The notes: generated by a model from the letters alone, not told the origin. DNA of 64,000 nt from Solibacillus daqui (GCF_028747805.1 NZ_CP114887.1:3807001-3871000); one strand, 5' to 3'; shown: positions 26,035 to 34,644, counted from the first letter of the stretch. Translations and numbers: made by a program.

Positions 26035-26220
26035 TATCAATTACACCTTGGCGTGATTGTGTCCAGATTTTTTTCGAGCCTTCTCGAAAAACTCCTCTAA
26101 AAATCTGTGACATTCGCCAGGGGTATTGGGCCAACACGATGTTGGTTACTTAAGCTTTGCCTCAAGACGCAGCGCTCTTAGCCTAAGTTGATTAATACAA
26201 TCAGAGTTTGAAACCCCGCT
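26035..26220 (-). repeat. Dispersed repeat family C, copy C1
   Basis: From 26035 the plus strand reads TATCAATTACACCTTGGCGT, then AGATTTTTTTCGAGCCT and later TGTGACATTCGCCAGGGG. The same blocks occur in the same order and spacing at 45503-45594. The remainder to 26220 contains a CCAACA-CGA-TGTTGG hairpin (26131-26145) not shared with the second copy. It fills the gap between the SDR stop and the deacetylase start, with no gene inside. Confidence 0.65.
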
Positions 26221-26242
26221 GAAGCAAGGTAATAGTTATCTA

Positions 26243-27001
26243 TTAGTAGGCTGTCCATCCAGCATCAGCTGTAATGACAACACCATTTACAAAATCGGAG
26301 TCTTCTGATGCTAAAAATAAGGCTACACGTGCAATATCGTCCGGTTCACCCGTACGTGGATTAAATCCAGCACCTGCCATTGCACGAGAAAGACCGTCCT
26401 CATTCGGACTTTGGAAACTTGTACTAATATTTGTATTCACACCACCTGGGGCAATTGCATTACATTTAATCCCTTTTTCTGCATATTGGAAAGCCGTATT
26501 TTTCGTAAGCCCAACTACCGCATGCTTTGCCGCTGTATATGCCGCACCTGCACGTGAACCATACAGCCCACCAACAGAAGCTATGTTAATAATTGTACCT
26601 GCCCCTTTTTCTAAAAAGACTGGCATCGCTTGACGAATTCCGCGCATAACACCTTTAACGTTAACATCAAATACGCGATCCCACATTTCATCTTTCACGT
26701 CACCTACTGGAGAGAAATCATCCATAATGCCTGCGTTATTTACTAAAATATCAAGTGTACCGTAACTATTTTGAGCAGCTTTAATTAACTTGTGGATATC
26801 TGCTTCCACTGCTACATTTGATACGACAGCAGTTGCCGTACCACCTAATGCAGTAATTTCTGAAACAGTTGCTCCTGCACCTTCAAGAGTCAAATCTGAA
26901 ACGACTACTTTTGCGCCTTCCTTTGCAAATAATATGGCAATTGCTTTCCCCATACCTGAAGCTGCCCCTGTTACAACCGCTACTTTGTCTTTTAATCTCA
27001 T
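26243..27001 (-). CDS. Short-chain dehydrogenase/reductase (second copy type)
   Basis: A 252-residue classical SDR. It has TGAASGMG (residues 12-19), NNAG (about 88-91), a catalytic Ser in NIASVGG and YTAAK, and ends ADAGWTAY. It is the same subfamily as the SDR at 13268 but clearly diverged, and lacks a regulator nearby. The likely chemistry is NAD(P)-dependent oxidation of a secondary alcohol; the substrate is unknown. GGGGG lies before the ATG. It is monocistronic, flanked by a family C repeat downstream and a hairpin-bearing gap upstream. Confidence 0.9.
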   Translation of the reverse strand: MRLKDKVAVVTGAASGMGKAIAILFAKEGAKVVVSDLTLEGAGATVSEITALGGTATAVVSNVAVEADIHKLIKAAQNSYGTLDILVNNAGIMDDFSPVGDVKDEMWDRVFDVNVKGVMRGIRQAMPVFLEKGAGTIINIASVGGLYGSRAGAAYTAAKHAVVGLTKNTAFQYAEKGIKCNAIAPGGVNTNISTSFQSPNEDGLSRAMAGAGFNPRTGEPDDIARVALFLASEDSDFVNGVVITADAGWTAY

Positions 27002-27131
27002 GAAAAAACCCCCTTATCAGAAATTTTTACTACAAATAGCATTTCGACAATTAGATAGTAAATTCCTTGAAAGTTTATTCTACTTTTCATTAAGAATGTG
27101 TCTAAAACTTACACGTAGCTAGCCATAAGAA

Positions 27132-27175
27132 AAGGACTTGTCCGGAAAGTAATTTCTGGACAAGCCCTTAAATAT
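27132..27175. terminator. Terminator of the NERD-domain gene
   Basis: AAGGACTTGTCC with inner GGAAA/TTTC pairs with GGACAAGCCCTT and has T-rich flank on the minus strand. It is the same hairpin type as at 7892 and 12064. Confidence 0.8.
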
Positions 27176-27858
27176 TAAACAGACACTGTCTTATCTGCTT
27201 TTAAAATAGCATTCTTTTTACTCATTGAGCCCTCCAATGTAACGAATAGTGTTTGAATGTCTGTTTCGGAAATGACGTTCCCCTTTATAGAGCTCGTCCA
27301 CTTTTTTAGATCTTTCATTTTTAACACTTCTACATTGTCTGATTGAATTTCAATTTGCTGAAATGAGCAATCATCCGTAAATAACACAACCGATTGGAAC
27401 GCATGTTCATCAACTTCAGCTAGCTGATCTCGTAAGGCAAACATAAGACGCTTCGTTTCATGAATTGGATTACTAAATGTACGACTTTTTCCCTTATGTA
27501 ATAACTCTTTCCATTCGTGATCACGTTCACGACCATTAATCCAACCTGATTTTGCTCTAATGTTCATTACATAGATACCCGACTCATGTAATAACATGGC
27601 ATCAATTGTTTTTAGTGCATCGTTTACTGGTACTTGTATATTCACCAAAATTTTATGTGTGCCATTTACTTGATCTAACACACCCACAAGTTTGTACAGA
27701 GTACGGATTTTTTTACTAGTTAACAAATCTAAATAGGAATAACTCGTCAATTTGTAAAACGTTGAATTATCATGACGGTATATATTCACCATAAAATAAC
27801 CGATAGTAAAAATTACTAATATTATTAGTAGTAGCGTCACAGAGCCCACTCCTTGCAT
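27175..27858 (-). CDS. NERD domain-containing membrane protein
   Basis: A 227-residue protein with an N-terminal helix (about residues 5-25) and a NERD (nuclease-related) domain at about residues 60-170. Visible landmarks are the strand pair IDAMLLHESGIYVMNIRA, the GWINGRERDHEW loop and NPIHETKRLMFALRDQL. These match the pattern in which an acidic residue and a Lys form a nuclease-like core, but the usual active-site K of the K-G/S-G segment is read here as KSGW. Function is unknown; nuclease activity is only proposed for the family. Single gene. Confidence 0.82.
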   Translation of the reverse strand: MQGVGSVTLLLIILVIFTIGYFMVNIYRHDNSTFYKLTSYSYLDLLTSKKIRTLYKLVGVLDQVNGTHKILVNIQVPVNDALKTIDAMLLHESGIYVMNIRAKSGWINGRERDHEWKELLHKGKSRTFSNPIHETKRLMFALRDQLAEVDEHAFQSVVLFTDDCSFQQIEIQSDNVEVLKMKDLKKWTSSIKGNVISETDIQTLFVTLEGSMSKKNAILKADKTVSV

Positions 27859-27997
27859 TATGCTTCATTATCACTCATTTTAACAAACCTCGTGGGCCTT
27901 TTCTATACACCTATAGACTACTTTTACTATTACAATTGCCCTTTATGAATTGAGCAAAATAACAGAAAAGTACTATTAATCACCATGTATTTAGTGA

Positions 27998-28693
27998 CTA
28001 ATTATCATGTTGAAGTAATGTGACAAGCTGCTCTAATTTCTCAATTGTATATGTTGGCTGAATAGTTGATGTTGGTACTTTTTTTAATGGATTTAGCCAG
28101 CATGTATCGATACCAGCTCCCGCTCCTCCAATTATATCTGCGCTATATGAATCACCGATAATCATTGCCTTTGTTGGGTCAAAATGCGGAATACGGTCAA
28201 ATACATAATCAAAAAATGGTTTCATCGGCTTTTGATAGCCAGTATCTTCAGAGACAAATACTTGCTTAAAGTATGGTGCTAATCCTGTTACTTGTAAACG
28301 TTTGTATTGTGTTTCAGAAACCCCGTTTGACGTAATATACAACTCATTTTTTTGTGCTAATAGTTGAATCGTTTCTAAAGCTCCCTCTACAAACACATTG
28401 CTCTCTGCTAAGTAGCTGCGGAATTCTGCATCCAATGCAAGCCCGTCCGCTGTGCGTCCAAAATGTTCAAATGTTTTACCAAAGCGTGTTGCCATTAGCT
28501 CTTGACGAGTTACCAGTCCTTGCTCTAAAGAGTTCCACAGTCCACTATTTAACTCATGGTAAAAACGTTCTACTTCTGGTGTTAGCGGGAAATCATGCGC
28601 TGCAAATAATTTTGGTAAAGCTATTTTTTCTGCTTCTTTAAAATCTAATAATGTATCATCTAAATCAAAAAATAAAAATTGGTAATCCTTCAT
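27998..28693 (-). CDS. HAD hydrolase, YjjG-type noncanonical pyrimidine nucleotidase
   Basis: A 231-residue HAD-superfamily phosphatase. Motif I is DLDDTLLD (about residues 9-16), motif II TSNGV (about 110), the motif III lysine lies in GYQKPMKPFF (about 145-154) and motif IV is GDSYSADIIGG. The cap domain sits between motifs I and II. The close fit to the YjjG/YfnB group suggests dephosphorylation of non-canonical pyrimidine nucleotides (house-cleaning). Length is as expected. The ATG lies in a short, gene-poor gap facing the TauE gene; the terminator is not obvious. Confidence 0.88.
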   Translation of the reverse strand: MKDYQFLFFDLDDTLLDFKEAEKIALPKLFAAHDFPLTPEVERFYHELNSGLWNSLEQGLVTRQELMATRFGKTFEHFGRTADGLALDAEFRSYLAESNVFVEGALETIQLLAQKNELYITSNGVSETQYKRLQVTGLAPYFKQVFVSEDTGYQKPMKPFFDYVFDRIPHFDPTKAMIIGDSYSADIIGGAGAGIDTCWLNPLKKVPTSTIQPTYTIEKLEQLVTLLQHDN

Positions 28694-28827
28694 TATTCAA
28701 AAACTCCATTTCGTACCGTCTGATTCTTCTACCTTATCATAATCACCTCAAAATATTAACTATTTACACCACTTAGTTAAATCGTGTAACATGCCTATAG
28801 TGAAAATATAGAAAGAAGGTAACCTTC

Positions 28828-29595
28828 ATGGGTTTTGATGTTGATCCGCAACTCGTCTTTATTTTAATGTGCTTCGGATTTTTAGCGGCTTTTATTGATT
28901 CAGTTGTTGGAGGAGGAGGTCTTATTTCGTTGCCTGCACTTATGTTTAGTGGGCTTAGTCCCTCTGTAGCTGTTGCGACGAATAAGCTTGCAGGTACGAT
29001 GGGGTCATTAACAAGTACAATTACATTTTATCGTTCTGGTAAACTAGATATTAAATCCGTAAAAAAATATATTCCATTTGTATTTTTATTCTCCATGATT
29101 GGAGCATGGATTGTACATTTGCTTGATCCGAATGTGTTGAAGCCATTGATGCTCATTATGCTTGCGGTCGTTGCGGTATATACGATTTTAAAAAAAGATT
29201 GGGGAAGTACTACCTCGGTTAAGACATTATCTAAACCAAAATACATTTTATTTTTTATTATTATCGGGCTGATTGGCTTTTATGATGGCTTTTTAGGTCC
29301 AGGGACGGGCTCATTTTTAATCTTTGCATTTTTAATGGTCGGCTATGATTTTTTGAAAGCAGCTGGTAATGCCAAATTATTAAATCTCACAAGTAATATT
29401 GCGGCCTTGCTGATGTTTATGTATTTAGGGCAGGTCAATTATATGTACGGGCTCATTATGGGGGTATCACAAATTGCTGGTGCGATTGTTGGTTCACGCT
29501 TTGCAATTCGGCAGGGAAGTGGTTATGTACGTGTGCTGTTTATCATCGTCACTTTTACACTACTCGCTAAAAATGCTTATGATTATTTCTTTTAA
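28828..29595 (+). CDS. TauE/SafE family sulfite/organosulfonate exporter-type permease (YfcA-like)
   Basis: A 255-residue membrane protein with about eight helices and the two-repeat TauE/SafE layout. The repeat marker GGGGLISLPALMFSGLSPS is near residue 31, with the matching GFYDGFLGPGTGS near residue 155. Members move sulfite, sulfoacetate or unknown small anions; the substrate here is unassigned. The ribosome site lies within a perfect palindrome, GAAGGT-A-ACCTTC, directly before the ATG. A single gene ended by a hairpin. Confidence 0.88.
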   Translation: MGFDVDPQLVFILMCFGFLAAFIDSVVGGGGLISLPALMFSGLSPSVAVATNKLAGTMGSLTSTITFYRSGKLDIKSVKKYIPFVFLFSMIGAWIVHLLDPNVLKPLMLIMLAVVAVYTILKKDWGSTTSVKTLSKPKYILFFIIIGLIGFYDGFLGPGTGSFLIFAFLMVGYDFLKAAGNAKLLNLTSNIAALLMFMYLGQVNYMYGLIMGVSQIAGAIVGSRFAIRQGSGYVRVLFIIVTFTLLAKNAYDYFF

Positions 29596-29611
29596 TACAC
29601 TAGACAAAACA

Positions 29612-29649
29612 AAAAAGCAATTTTTCTCAGCAGAGAAAAATTGTTTTTT
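29612..29649 (+). terminator. Terminator of the TauE/SafE gene
   Basis: GCAATTTTTCTC pairs with GAGAAAAATTGT and is followed by TTTTT. It begins 16 bases after the stop. Confidence 0.82.
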
Positions 29650-29705
29650 ATGGACGAAAAAATTGCTTTTCATTCCAAGTACGCTTTTTGTTGTACAGTC
29701 TCTTT

Positions 29706-30383
29706 TTATAGAAAACTGATGATGATATACCAAACAACCGGTACCAAAAGGGCGGGTAGCATATTCAATGTTTTGCTATCCTTTATCCCTAAAATCGATA
29801 ACCCTGACGCGAAAATAAGCACACCACCAACAATGGATACTTCCGCCATTAAGCCTTCCGTTAAAAATGGCTCTAAATAACCCGCTAATAAATAAATGCC
29901 GCCCTGCCAGAAAAATAGGACAACCGCTGAAAACATTATTCCGATGCCGTATGTTGCTGCCAATGCTATCGACGTTACAAAATCCAGCGTGGCATTTGTT
30001 AATAAATAGGTATGGTTATTATGTAATGCACTTTCAATCGGTCCTAAAATCGATAATGTGCCGATACAAAATAATAAAATGGCGGTTGAAAGCCCTTTGT
30101 TTAAATTCGAATTTCCAAAGCGGCCAACAATCCTATTAAATCTTCCAGCTAGATTAAGTGCCGCACCGACAAAGCTGCCAATTGCCAAGCTAACAATAAA
30201 TAATACGGGATACGCACTTTTCGGCATATTTTGCACAACTGCATTCGCACCTAAAGCGACCGCCGCAAAGCCCATTGCATTAAATAACGTTGCTTGATAC
30301 TCCTCTTTAATACCCTTTTTCAATACTGTACCAATTAGCGTCCCTAAAATAATCAATACTGTATTGACAATTGTTCCAAACAT
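29706..30383 (-). CDS. DUF554 membrane protein (YdfK/YqgA-like)
   Basis: A 225-residue protein with six or seven helices and the DUF554 pattern: an N-terminal GTIVNTVLIILGTLIGT helix, a central GTLSILGPIESAL loop at about residue 110, and a C-terminal GVLIFASGLSILGIKD segment. The family is widespread and functionally unassigned, possibly a transporter. The ATG is preceded by GGAG. It is convergent with the TauE gene and monocistronic; the terminator at 30411 upstream belongs to the DinB gene. Confidence 0.88.
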   Translation of the reverse strand: MFGTIVNTVLIILGTLIGTVLKKGIKEEYQATLFNAMGFAAVALGANAVVQNMPKSAYPVLFIVSLAIGSFVGAALNLAGRFNRIVGRFGNSNLNKGLSTAILLFCIGTLSILGPIESALHNNHTYLLTNATLDFVTSIALAATYGIGIMFSAVVLFFWQGGIYLLAGYLEPFLTEGLMAEVSIVGGVLIFASGLSILGIKDSKTLNMLPALLVPVVWYIIISFL

Positions 30384-30410
30384 ACGTCAAATCTCCTCAT
30401 TCTATGTATG

Positions 30411-30437
30411 AAAAAACTCCGAAAAACTTCGGAGCTT
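30411..30437 (-). terminator. Terminator hairpin downstream of the DinB gene
   Basis: On the minus strand CTCCGAA-GTTT-TTCGGAG is followed by TTTTTT. It lies beyond the family B repeat that separates it from the DinB stop codon. Confidence 0.8.
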
Positions 30438-30452
30438 TTGTAAATTATCTCG

Positions 30453-30600
30453 CATTAAGGGACAGTAAGACGCCCACTTCAAACTGGCAAGTGTTAAGAC
30501 AGCTAAGTGGGCGATCCAATGTCTCTAAAAGCCCGATTGGTGAAGACTAATGCTCGGTGAGGGCTGAGGAACCTCCCCCTCCATCGAGCAAAGTTTCACT
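30453..30600 (+). repeat. Dispersed repeat family B, copy B1
   Basis: The element begins CATTAAGGGACAGTAAGACG and ends GAGCAAAGTTTCACTTTAT, abutting the DinB stop codon. Both ends recur in inverse orientation at 46053-46148. Its centre can fold as CGCCCACTT/AAGTGGGCG enclosing a TGGCA/TGTTA hairpin; a second stem (GCTCGGTGAGGG with its partner ending CGAGC, 30553-30590) is missing half in the other copy. No reading frame. Confidence 0.72.
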
Positions 30601-31071
30601 TTATTGCATTTCTTTTGTTGGTCCCATTACAGGTGGTACGTTTAATCCAGCTTGACGCAATAATACCGTCATTTGTCCAACGTGATGCGTTTGATGCGTA
30701 ATTACTACGCGTAATAAGGCGCCGCGTTTCATTGTACCGCCAAATGCCGGTACTTCTTCAAGAAGCTGCTCTTCTGTCAAAGATGCTACTTCTTTTTTAT
30801 AAGCTTCGCGCACTTCTTCATACATTTCTACGATTTCAGCCATCGTTTCAGGTTGTTCCATATCTGGACCAGGTGCTGGAATTTGTAAGCCAGCAAAGTG
30901 ACCAAATGCTCCTGCCACTTTAACTAAATGCCATGATAGCCAACCTAAAGAGTTATGGCCTTCCACAATGGCCACTTCCATCTTGTCATTCGGAATTGCC
31001 TGCATTACTTTTAATGCTCCTTTAGATGCATTTGCCCATTCTTGAACAAAATCTTCTGCTATACGATACAT
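30601..31071 (-). CDS. DinB family protein
   Basis: A 156-residue four-helix protein of the DinB/YfiT superfamily, metal-dependent enzymes often involved in thiol (for example bacillithiol) transfer. The metal-binding histidines are visible as SWHLVKVAG near residue 43 and HQTHHVGQM near residue 128. The start is ATG 31071, nine bases after AAGGGGG; a longer reading has no ribosome site. The gene is downstream of the glycosylase but separated by about 70 bases. The reaction is unknown; bacillithiol-S-transferase activity is a family-level possibility. Confidence 0.85.
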   Translation of the reverse strand: MYRIAEDFVQEWANASKGALKVMQAIPNDKMEVAIVEGHNSLGWLSWHLVKVAGAFGHFAGLQIPAPGPDMEQPETMAEIVEMYEEVREAYKKEVASLTEEQLLEEVPAFGGTMKRGALLRVVITHQTHHVGQMTVLLRQAGLNVPPVMGPTKEMQ

Positions 31072-31141
31072 GTATAAATCCCCCTTTTGTTTAACTATCA
31101 CTATCATACATAACTCTCTAGCATTACGCTATTTCAGTGGC

Positions 31142-31657
31142 TTACATATATGCTTTCATCATTTGCCACATTGCCACTTTTTCATTGAATGATTTAATAT
31201 TCTTCCCTGGAATAGGACTTGTTGATGGCATTTTTTTGTATGCACGGTTTTCAAGTACCTGTAAACCAACATGCTTTTTAAATACATCCAAGCTTTTACT
31301 ACCATTAAACAAGACGAGTTGAACTTGTGGGTATTGTTCAAACAACTTTGCAAAGTCATTCGGTGTTTCGTTTTTAATCGTCGCATCTAAGCTACCTTTC
31401 CGTTCACAGCTTGCAATCGAATCCCATAACCCGATTTTATTTGAACGTAAGAGAGCTATTCTTTCTTCATAGTTATCTGGAATTTCAACTTGAAAAAGTT
31501 CACCGATAATTGGCCAAAAGTGGTTACGCGCATTGCCATAATATTGCTGTTTGTCGAGCGATTGCTTACCCGGCATCGAACCGACAACTAATATACGCGT
31601 GTTTTCATCAACAATTGGTGGCAAGACATTTTGAATAGGTTGCATTTCATCACACAC
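31142..31657 (-). CDS. DNA-deoxyinosine glycosylase (UDG superfamily, family 6)
   Basis: A 171-residue base-excision repair enzyme that removes hypoxanthine (deaminated adenine) from DNA. The UDG-fold landmarks are LVVGSMPGKQS (about residues 24-34), the YYGNARNHFWP segment characteristic of this family (about 40-50), GLWDSIASC (about 78-86) and the C-terminal STSPIPG loop that holds the base. The start is uncertain: GTG 31657 lacks a good ribosome site, while ATG 31645 gives a protein four residues shorter. It starts 14 bases after the amidohydrolase stop, so the two are likely co-transcribed. Confidence 0.88.
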   Translation of the reverse strand: MCDEMQPIQNVLPPIVDENTRILVVGSMPGKQSLDKQQYYGNARNHFWPIIGELFQVEIPDNYEERIALLRSNKIGLWDSIASCERKGSLDATIKNETPNDFAKLFEQYPQVQLVLFNGSKSLDVFKKHVGLQVLENRAYKKMPSTSPIPGKNIKSFNEKVAMWQMMKAYM

Positions 31658-31671
31658 TCTCTACATTTGCT

Positions 31672-33264
31672 TCAATTAGTAAATGAGCATTTTTCGTAAA
31701 CAATTTTCCCAGCTACTACGGTTTTCAATGCCGTTGCTTGTAATATTTCCTCTGGCGTACAGGTTAACAAATCAAAATCTAAAATCGTAAAATCCGCATC
31801 AAAGCCCTCTTTTATCAGTCCGCGCTCATGCTCCTTACAAATCGCTTGTGCACTACCAAACGTATACATTTTCACCGCTTCATAGCGCGTTAATTTTTGC
31901 TCAGGAGCATATCCATCATGTGTATCCGTGTTTTTTTTACGTTCCACTGCAGCATAAATCGTTTCAAACGGACTAATCGCTTCAATTGGTGCATCTGTAC
32001 CTGCCGCACAAATTAACCCTTCCTCTATGAATGTTTTCCACGCATAGACATGCCCTTTCCGGTGATGCCCTAACTTTTCAAGCACCCACGGAAAATCAGA
32101 CGTCACAAATGCCGGTTGCAAATCCAAAATAACAGGAAGTTTCTTTATACGCTGTAATTGGCTATCCGAAATATAGCAGCAATGAATTAAACGATCACGC
32201 TTTCCTTGTGGTACAGGATACTTCTCTAAATATGTAAGCACTTGCTCAACACCAGCATCGCCAATTAAATGAATCGCTACGGCCTCATTATATTTACGTG
32301 CTAATTGAACAAGCGTCTCTATTTGTTCATTCGTATGAATAAGCATTCCTTTATTTGTTGCGTCATTTGCATATGGTTCAAGAAGTGCGGCAGTTGAACC
32401 ACCAAATGAGCCATCTGCATAGAACTTCATCGCACCTGGCTCAATAAATGGTTCGTTAAACGCCGCATGTTGTTCATTCATCTGTTCAAATACGGAGTGA
32501 TGGCGCAGTAAATTCACACGGAAGTTTTTATGCTCTCCAACTGTTCGCTGATATGCCGTTAATGGATTTGTATATTCTCCAAAATAGCCCATCTCCTCCG
32601 TATGACCACCTGTTAAGCCATAACGCTGCATATCTGCAATCGCCAGCTCTAGTGAATGTACTAGACTTTCAATGTACGCCTCGCCTTGCTGCTGGAATGT
32701 TTCGGACACACTATTCATCGCTTGCTCATATAATAAGCCATTCAATTGACCATCCTCCGAGCGTCCAAACTTTCCGCCTTTAGGATCTTGCGTGGTAACG
32801 GAAATATTGGCTTGCTCAAGTGCTGCTGAATTCACGAGCGCAACATGGTGACAAATGCGGTTTAGATACACTGGATTAGATGTAACTGTATCTAATTGTT
32901 CTATTGTAGGGATAGCACCATCTGTAAATTGATTTTCATTCCAGCCGTCCCCAATAAGCCACTGCCCCGGTTCCAGTTTATTCACAGCTTCACCGATCAA
33001 TTGCAAAAGCTGTTCTCCACTTTTAGCTTTTGTTAAATCTAGGCGTTTCAGTTTTTCACCGTGCCCTATCATGTGTAAATGACTATCTACAAAGCCTGGA
33101 TACATTGTCATGCCTTGTAAATCGATTATTTCATCTGCTAACGGCTGTAAATTGTCTAGTGTTCCTGTTGCGAGTATTTTTCCACTCTCAACAAGTACGG
33201 CCTGCACTACTTCCCACTCATTTTCCATTGTGTAAATAACGCCATTTGTCCACAGTTGCTTCAT
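31672..33264 (-). CDS. Amidohydrolase family protein (YtcJ-like)
   Basis: A 530-residue metal-dependent hydrolase of amidohydrolase family 3. The metal ligands are in DSHLHM (about residues 60-65), HLIGDAG (about 335), HCCYIS (about 370) and AGTDAPI (about 450). No signal peptide is present. The length and motif set match YtcJ-type proteins, whose substrates are formamides or other N-acyl compounds but are not established. It lies between a lipoprotein gene (15 bases upstream) and the deoxyinosine glycosylase (14 bases downstream), so three genes form one transcript without an evident shared role. Confidence 0.9.
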   Translation of the reverse strand: MKQLWTNGVIYTMENEWEVVQAVLVESGKILATGTLDNLQPLADEIIDLQGMTMYPGFVDSHLHMIGHGEKLKRLDLTKAKSGEQLLQLIGEAVNKLEPGQWLIGDGWNENQFTDGAIPTIEQLDTVTSNPVYLNRICHHVALVNSAALEQANISVTTQDPKGGKFGRSEDGQLNGLLYEQAMNSVSETFQQQGEAYIESLVHSLELAIADMQRYGLTGGHTEEMGYFGEYTNPLTAYQRTVGEHKNFRVNLLRHHSVFEQMNEQHAAFNEPFIEPGAMKFYADGSFGGSTAALLEPYANDATNKGMLIHTNEQIETLVQLARKYNEAVAIHLIGDAGVEQVLTYLEKYPVPQGKRDRLIHCCYISDSQLQRIKKLPVILDLQPAFVTSDFPWVLEKLGHHRKGHVYAWKTFIEEGLICAAGTDAPIEAISPFETIYAAVERKKNTDTHDGYAPEQKLTRYEAVKMYTFGSAQAICKEHERGLIKEGFDADFTILDFDLLTCTPEEILQATALKTVVAGKIVYEKCSFTN

Positions 33265-33279
33265 TATAATATCCCCATT

Positions 33280-33753
33280 CTACATATCAAAAACTTGTCG
33301 TGTATACGGCTCTCCAATATTCATATGGTCTAAAATGGATTCATATGAGCCTTTGTAAATGAACGTAATTTCTTCAAGTTCCGAGAAATTTTCAAAATAG
33401 GATTTCGCCAATGTCTCGACAAACATTGCTGCTCCAGCCGAACCTTGAATGGAATAAACATCATCACCTAAATTTAAAATCAAGCTTTTATTATCATTCT
33501 CAAAGGTATAATCTAATAGCTCCACATCATGCTTATTGACATTTTCAAAAATAAACGGTACAAAATCCGCATCATTGCCTGCAAACGTTACTTCAAATGG
33601 CATTGTATATTCCGCATTACTATCCGCTTTATAAAGTACAATTACTTCTGATTCTTCTAAGTTACCTTGCCCTGTATTTGTAGGATTTTTTTCATCCGTT
33701 CCACAAGCAGCTAACACAACCGTCATTAATAGTACAAAAACTAACTTTTTCAT
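33280..33753 (-). CDS. Lipoprotein with GerMN-like domain
   Basis: A 157-residue exported lipoprotein: signal peptide of about 16 residues and lipobox VVLAAC (Cys17). The body has the GerMN domain pattern, a strand-rich start (SEVIVLYKADSNAEYT) and then GSAGAAMFVETLAKSYFENF followed by EITFIYKG, as in spore-germination protein GerM and related wall-associated lipoproteins. The role in germination or wall metabolism is an inference from the fold. The gene sits 15 bases upstream of the amidohydrolase. AAGGAGTGGGA precedes the ATG. Confidence 0.72.
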   Translation of the reverse strand: MKKLVFVLLMTVVLAACGTDEKNPTNTGQGNLEESEVIVLYKADSNAEYTMPFEVTFAGNDADFVPFIFENVNKHDVELLDYTFENDNKSLILNLGDDVYSIQGSAGAAMFVETLAKSYFENFSELEEITFIYKGSYESILDHMNIGEPYTRQVFDM

Positions 33754-33820
33754 GCGCTCCCACTCCTTATGATTTATTTACTTTACGATAACGAATAAAG
33801 TATCAATTTTCAAATTAAAA

Positions 33821-33856
33821 CCCCCTCATCGTTTAGTACGTAGAAAGGGGGCATTT
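33821..33856 (-). terminator. Terminator of the nucleotide kinase gene
   Basis: On the minus strand a CCCCCT/AGGGGG stem is followed by TTTTAATTT. It lies within 10 bases of the kinase stop. Confidence 0.7.
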
Positions 33857-33857
33857 A

Positions 33858-34427
33858 TCATTTTATATAGCTCTGAATTTCTTTAATAATATCTGCTAAT
33901 TCACGATCCGTAGTTTGAATGCGAATAAACTCACTTTCTAATGCGTCGAACTCTTCAACAAAACGTTGACGTAATGCTTCATCATTTAATTGGTCATCTA
34001 AAAAGCCTCGCCCGCGCGCATCTAAACGCATTTGACGCTCCCCTTCTTCTACATCTAAATAGAAAATGTAATCTGGCTTACGAATTGAGTACAGTTCTGT
34101 TTCGTATTCATATTTGACATCTACACCTTTTGCTCGATGCGAAACAACTGTATCGATATAATGGCGAATACAATAAATATTGTTATCATGCTCAGCCATT
34201 TTTTCATTGATTACTTCTGTTAATTGAACGTTCGACGCTAAATAGTATAAATAATGTGCTGTTGGTGACTGATGGAATAACTTTTCATCAATATCATGAC
34301 GATTCGATGAAAACGGATATGGCGGTGATTTTAATAATGAAGAACCTAAATCTTCAAAGTGCAATTGATCGCCAACTGTGCTTGTACCACTACCATCTAA
34401 ACCTGTAATAACAACTAATTTACCCAT
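33858..34427 (-). CDS. Thymidylate kinase-like nucleotide kinase
   Basis: A 189-residue P-loop kinase. The Walker A segment is GLDGSGTST (residues 9-17), with a DRY-like position replaced by IRHYIDTVVSHRAKG near residue 95 and a lid segment RLDARGRGFLDD near residue 132. The fold is that of dTMP kinase, but the substitution of the usual DR(Y/F) and the GTST variant of the P-loop suggest a divergent deoxynucleoside or nucleotide kinase, not the housekeeping Tmk. It is monocistronic, transcribed away from the bmrCD-like operon. Confidence 0.78.
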   Translation of the reverse strand: MGKLVVITGLDGSGTSTVGDQLHFEDLGSSLLKSPPYPFSSNRHDIDEKLFHQSPTAHYLYYLASNVQLTEVINEKMAEHDNNIYCIRHYIDTVVSHRAKGVDVKYEYETELYSIRKPDYIFYLDVEEGERQMRLDARGRGFLDDQLNDEALRQRFVEEFDALESEFIRIQTTDRELADIIKEIQSYIK

Positions 34428-34570
34428 GAAAGTTCATCTCCTTTCGAATCCTCAAAAATGTACCATATTTCACCTATTTCGTAAATGAAGCACGGCATAA
34501 ATGTTCATTTTCTGTCACAATATTTACCAGTTAATATCCAAGATAGAAAATAAAATATTTTCTAAAAATA

Positions 34571-34599
34571 TTGACAATGATTATTCACTACACTAATAT
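34571..34599 (+). promoter_or_regulatory. Sigma-A promoter of the ABC exporter leader
   Basis: TTGACA, a 17-base spacer and TAATAT match the vegetative consensus at 11 of 12 positions. Transcription should start near 34606, just before the leader reading frame. Confidence 0.8.
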
Positions 34600-34644
34600 T
34601 AAGGAACACTAAATAATTTAAAACATGTAAAGGAGGCTATGGCT

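Noticed and set aside
28815-28827. Palindrome GAAGGT-A-ACCTTC directly before the TauE/SafE gene
   Set aside because: It is mostly the ribosome site and its chance complement; the one-base centre cannot fold, and no regulator is suggested.
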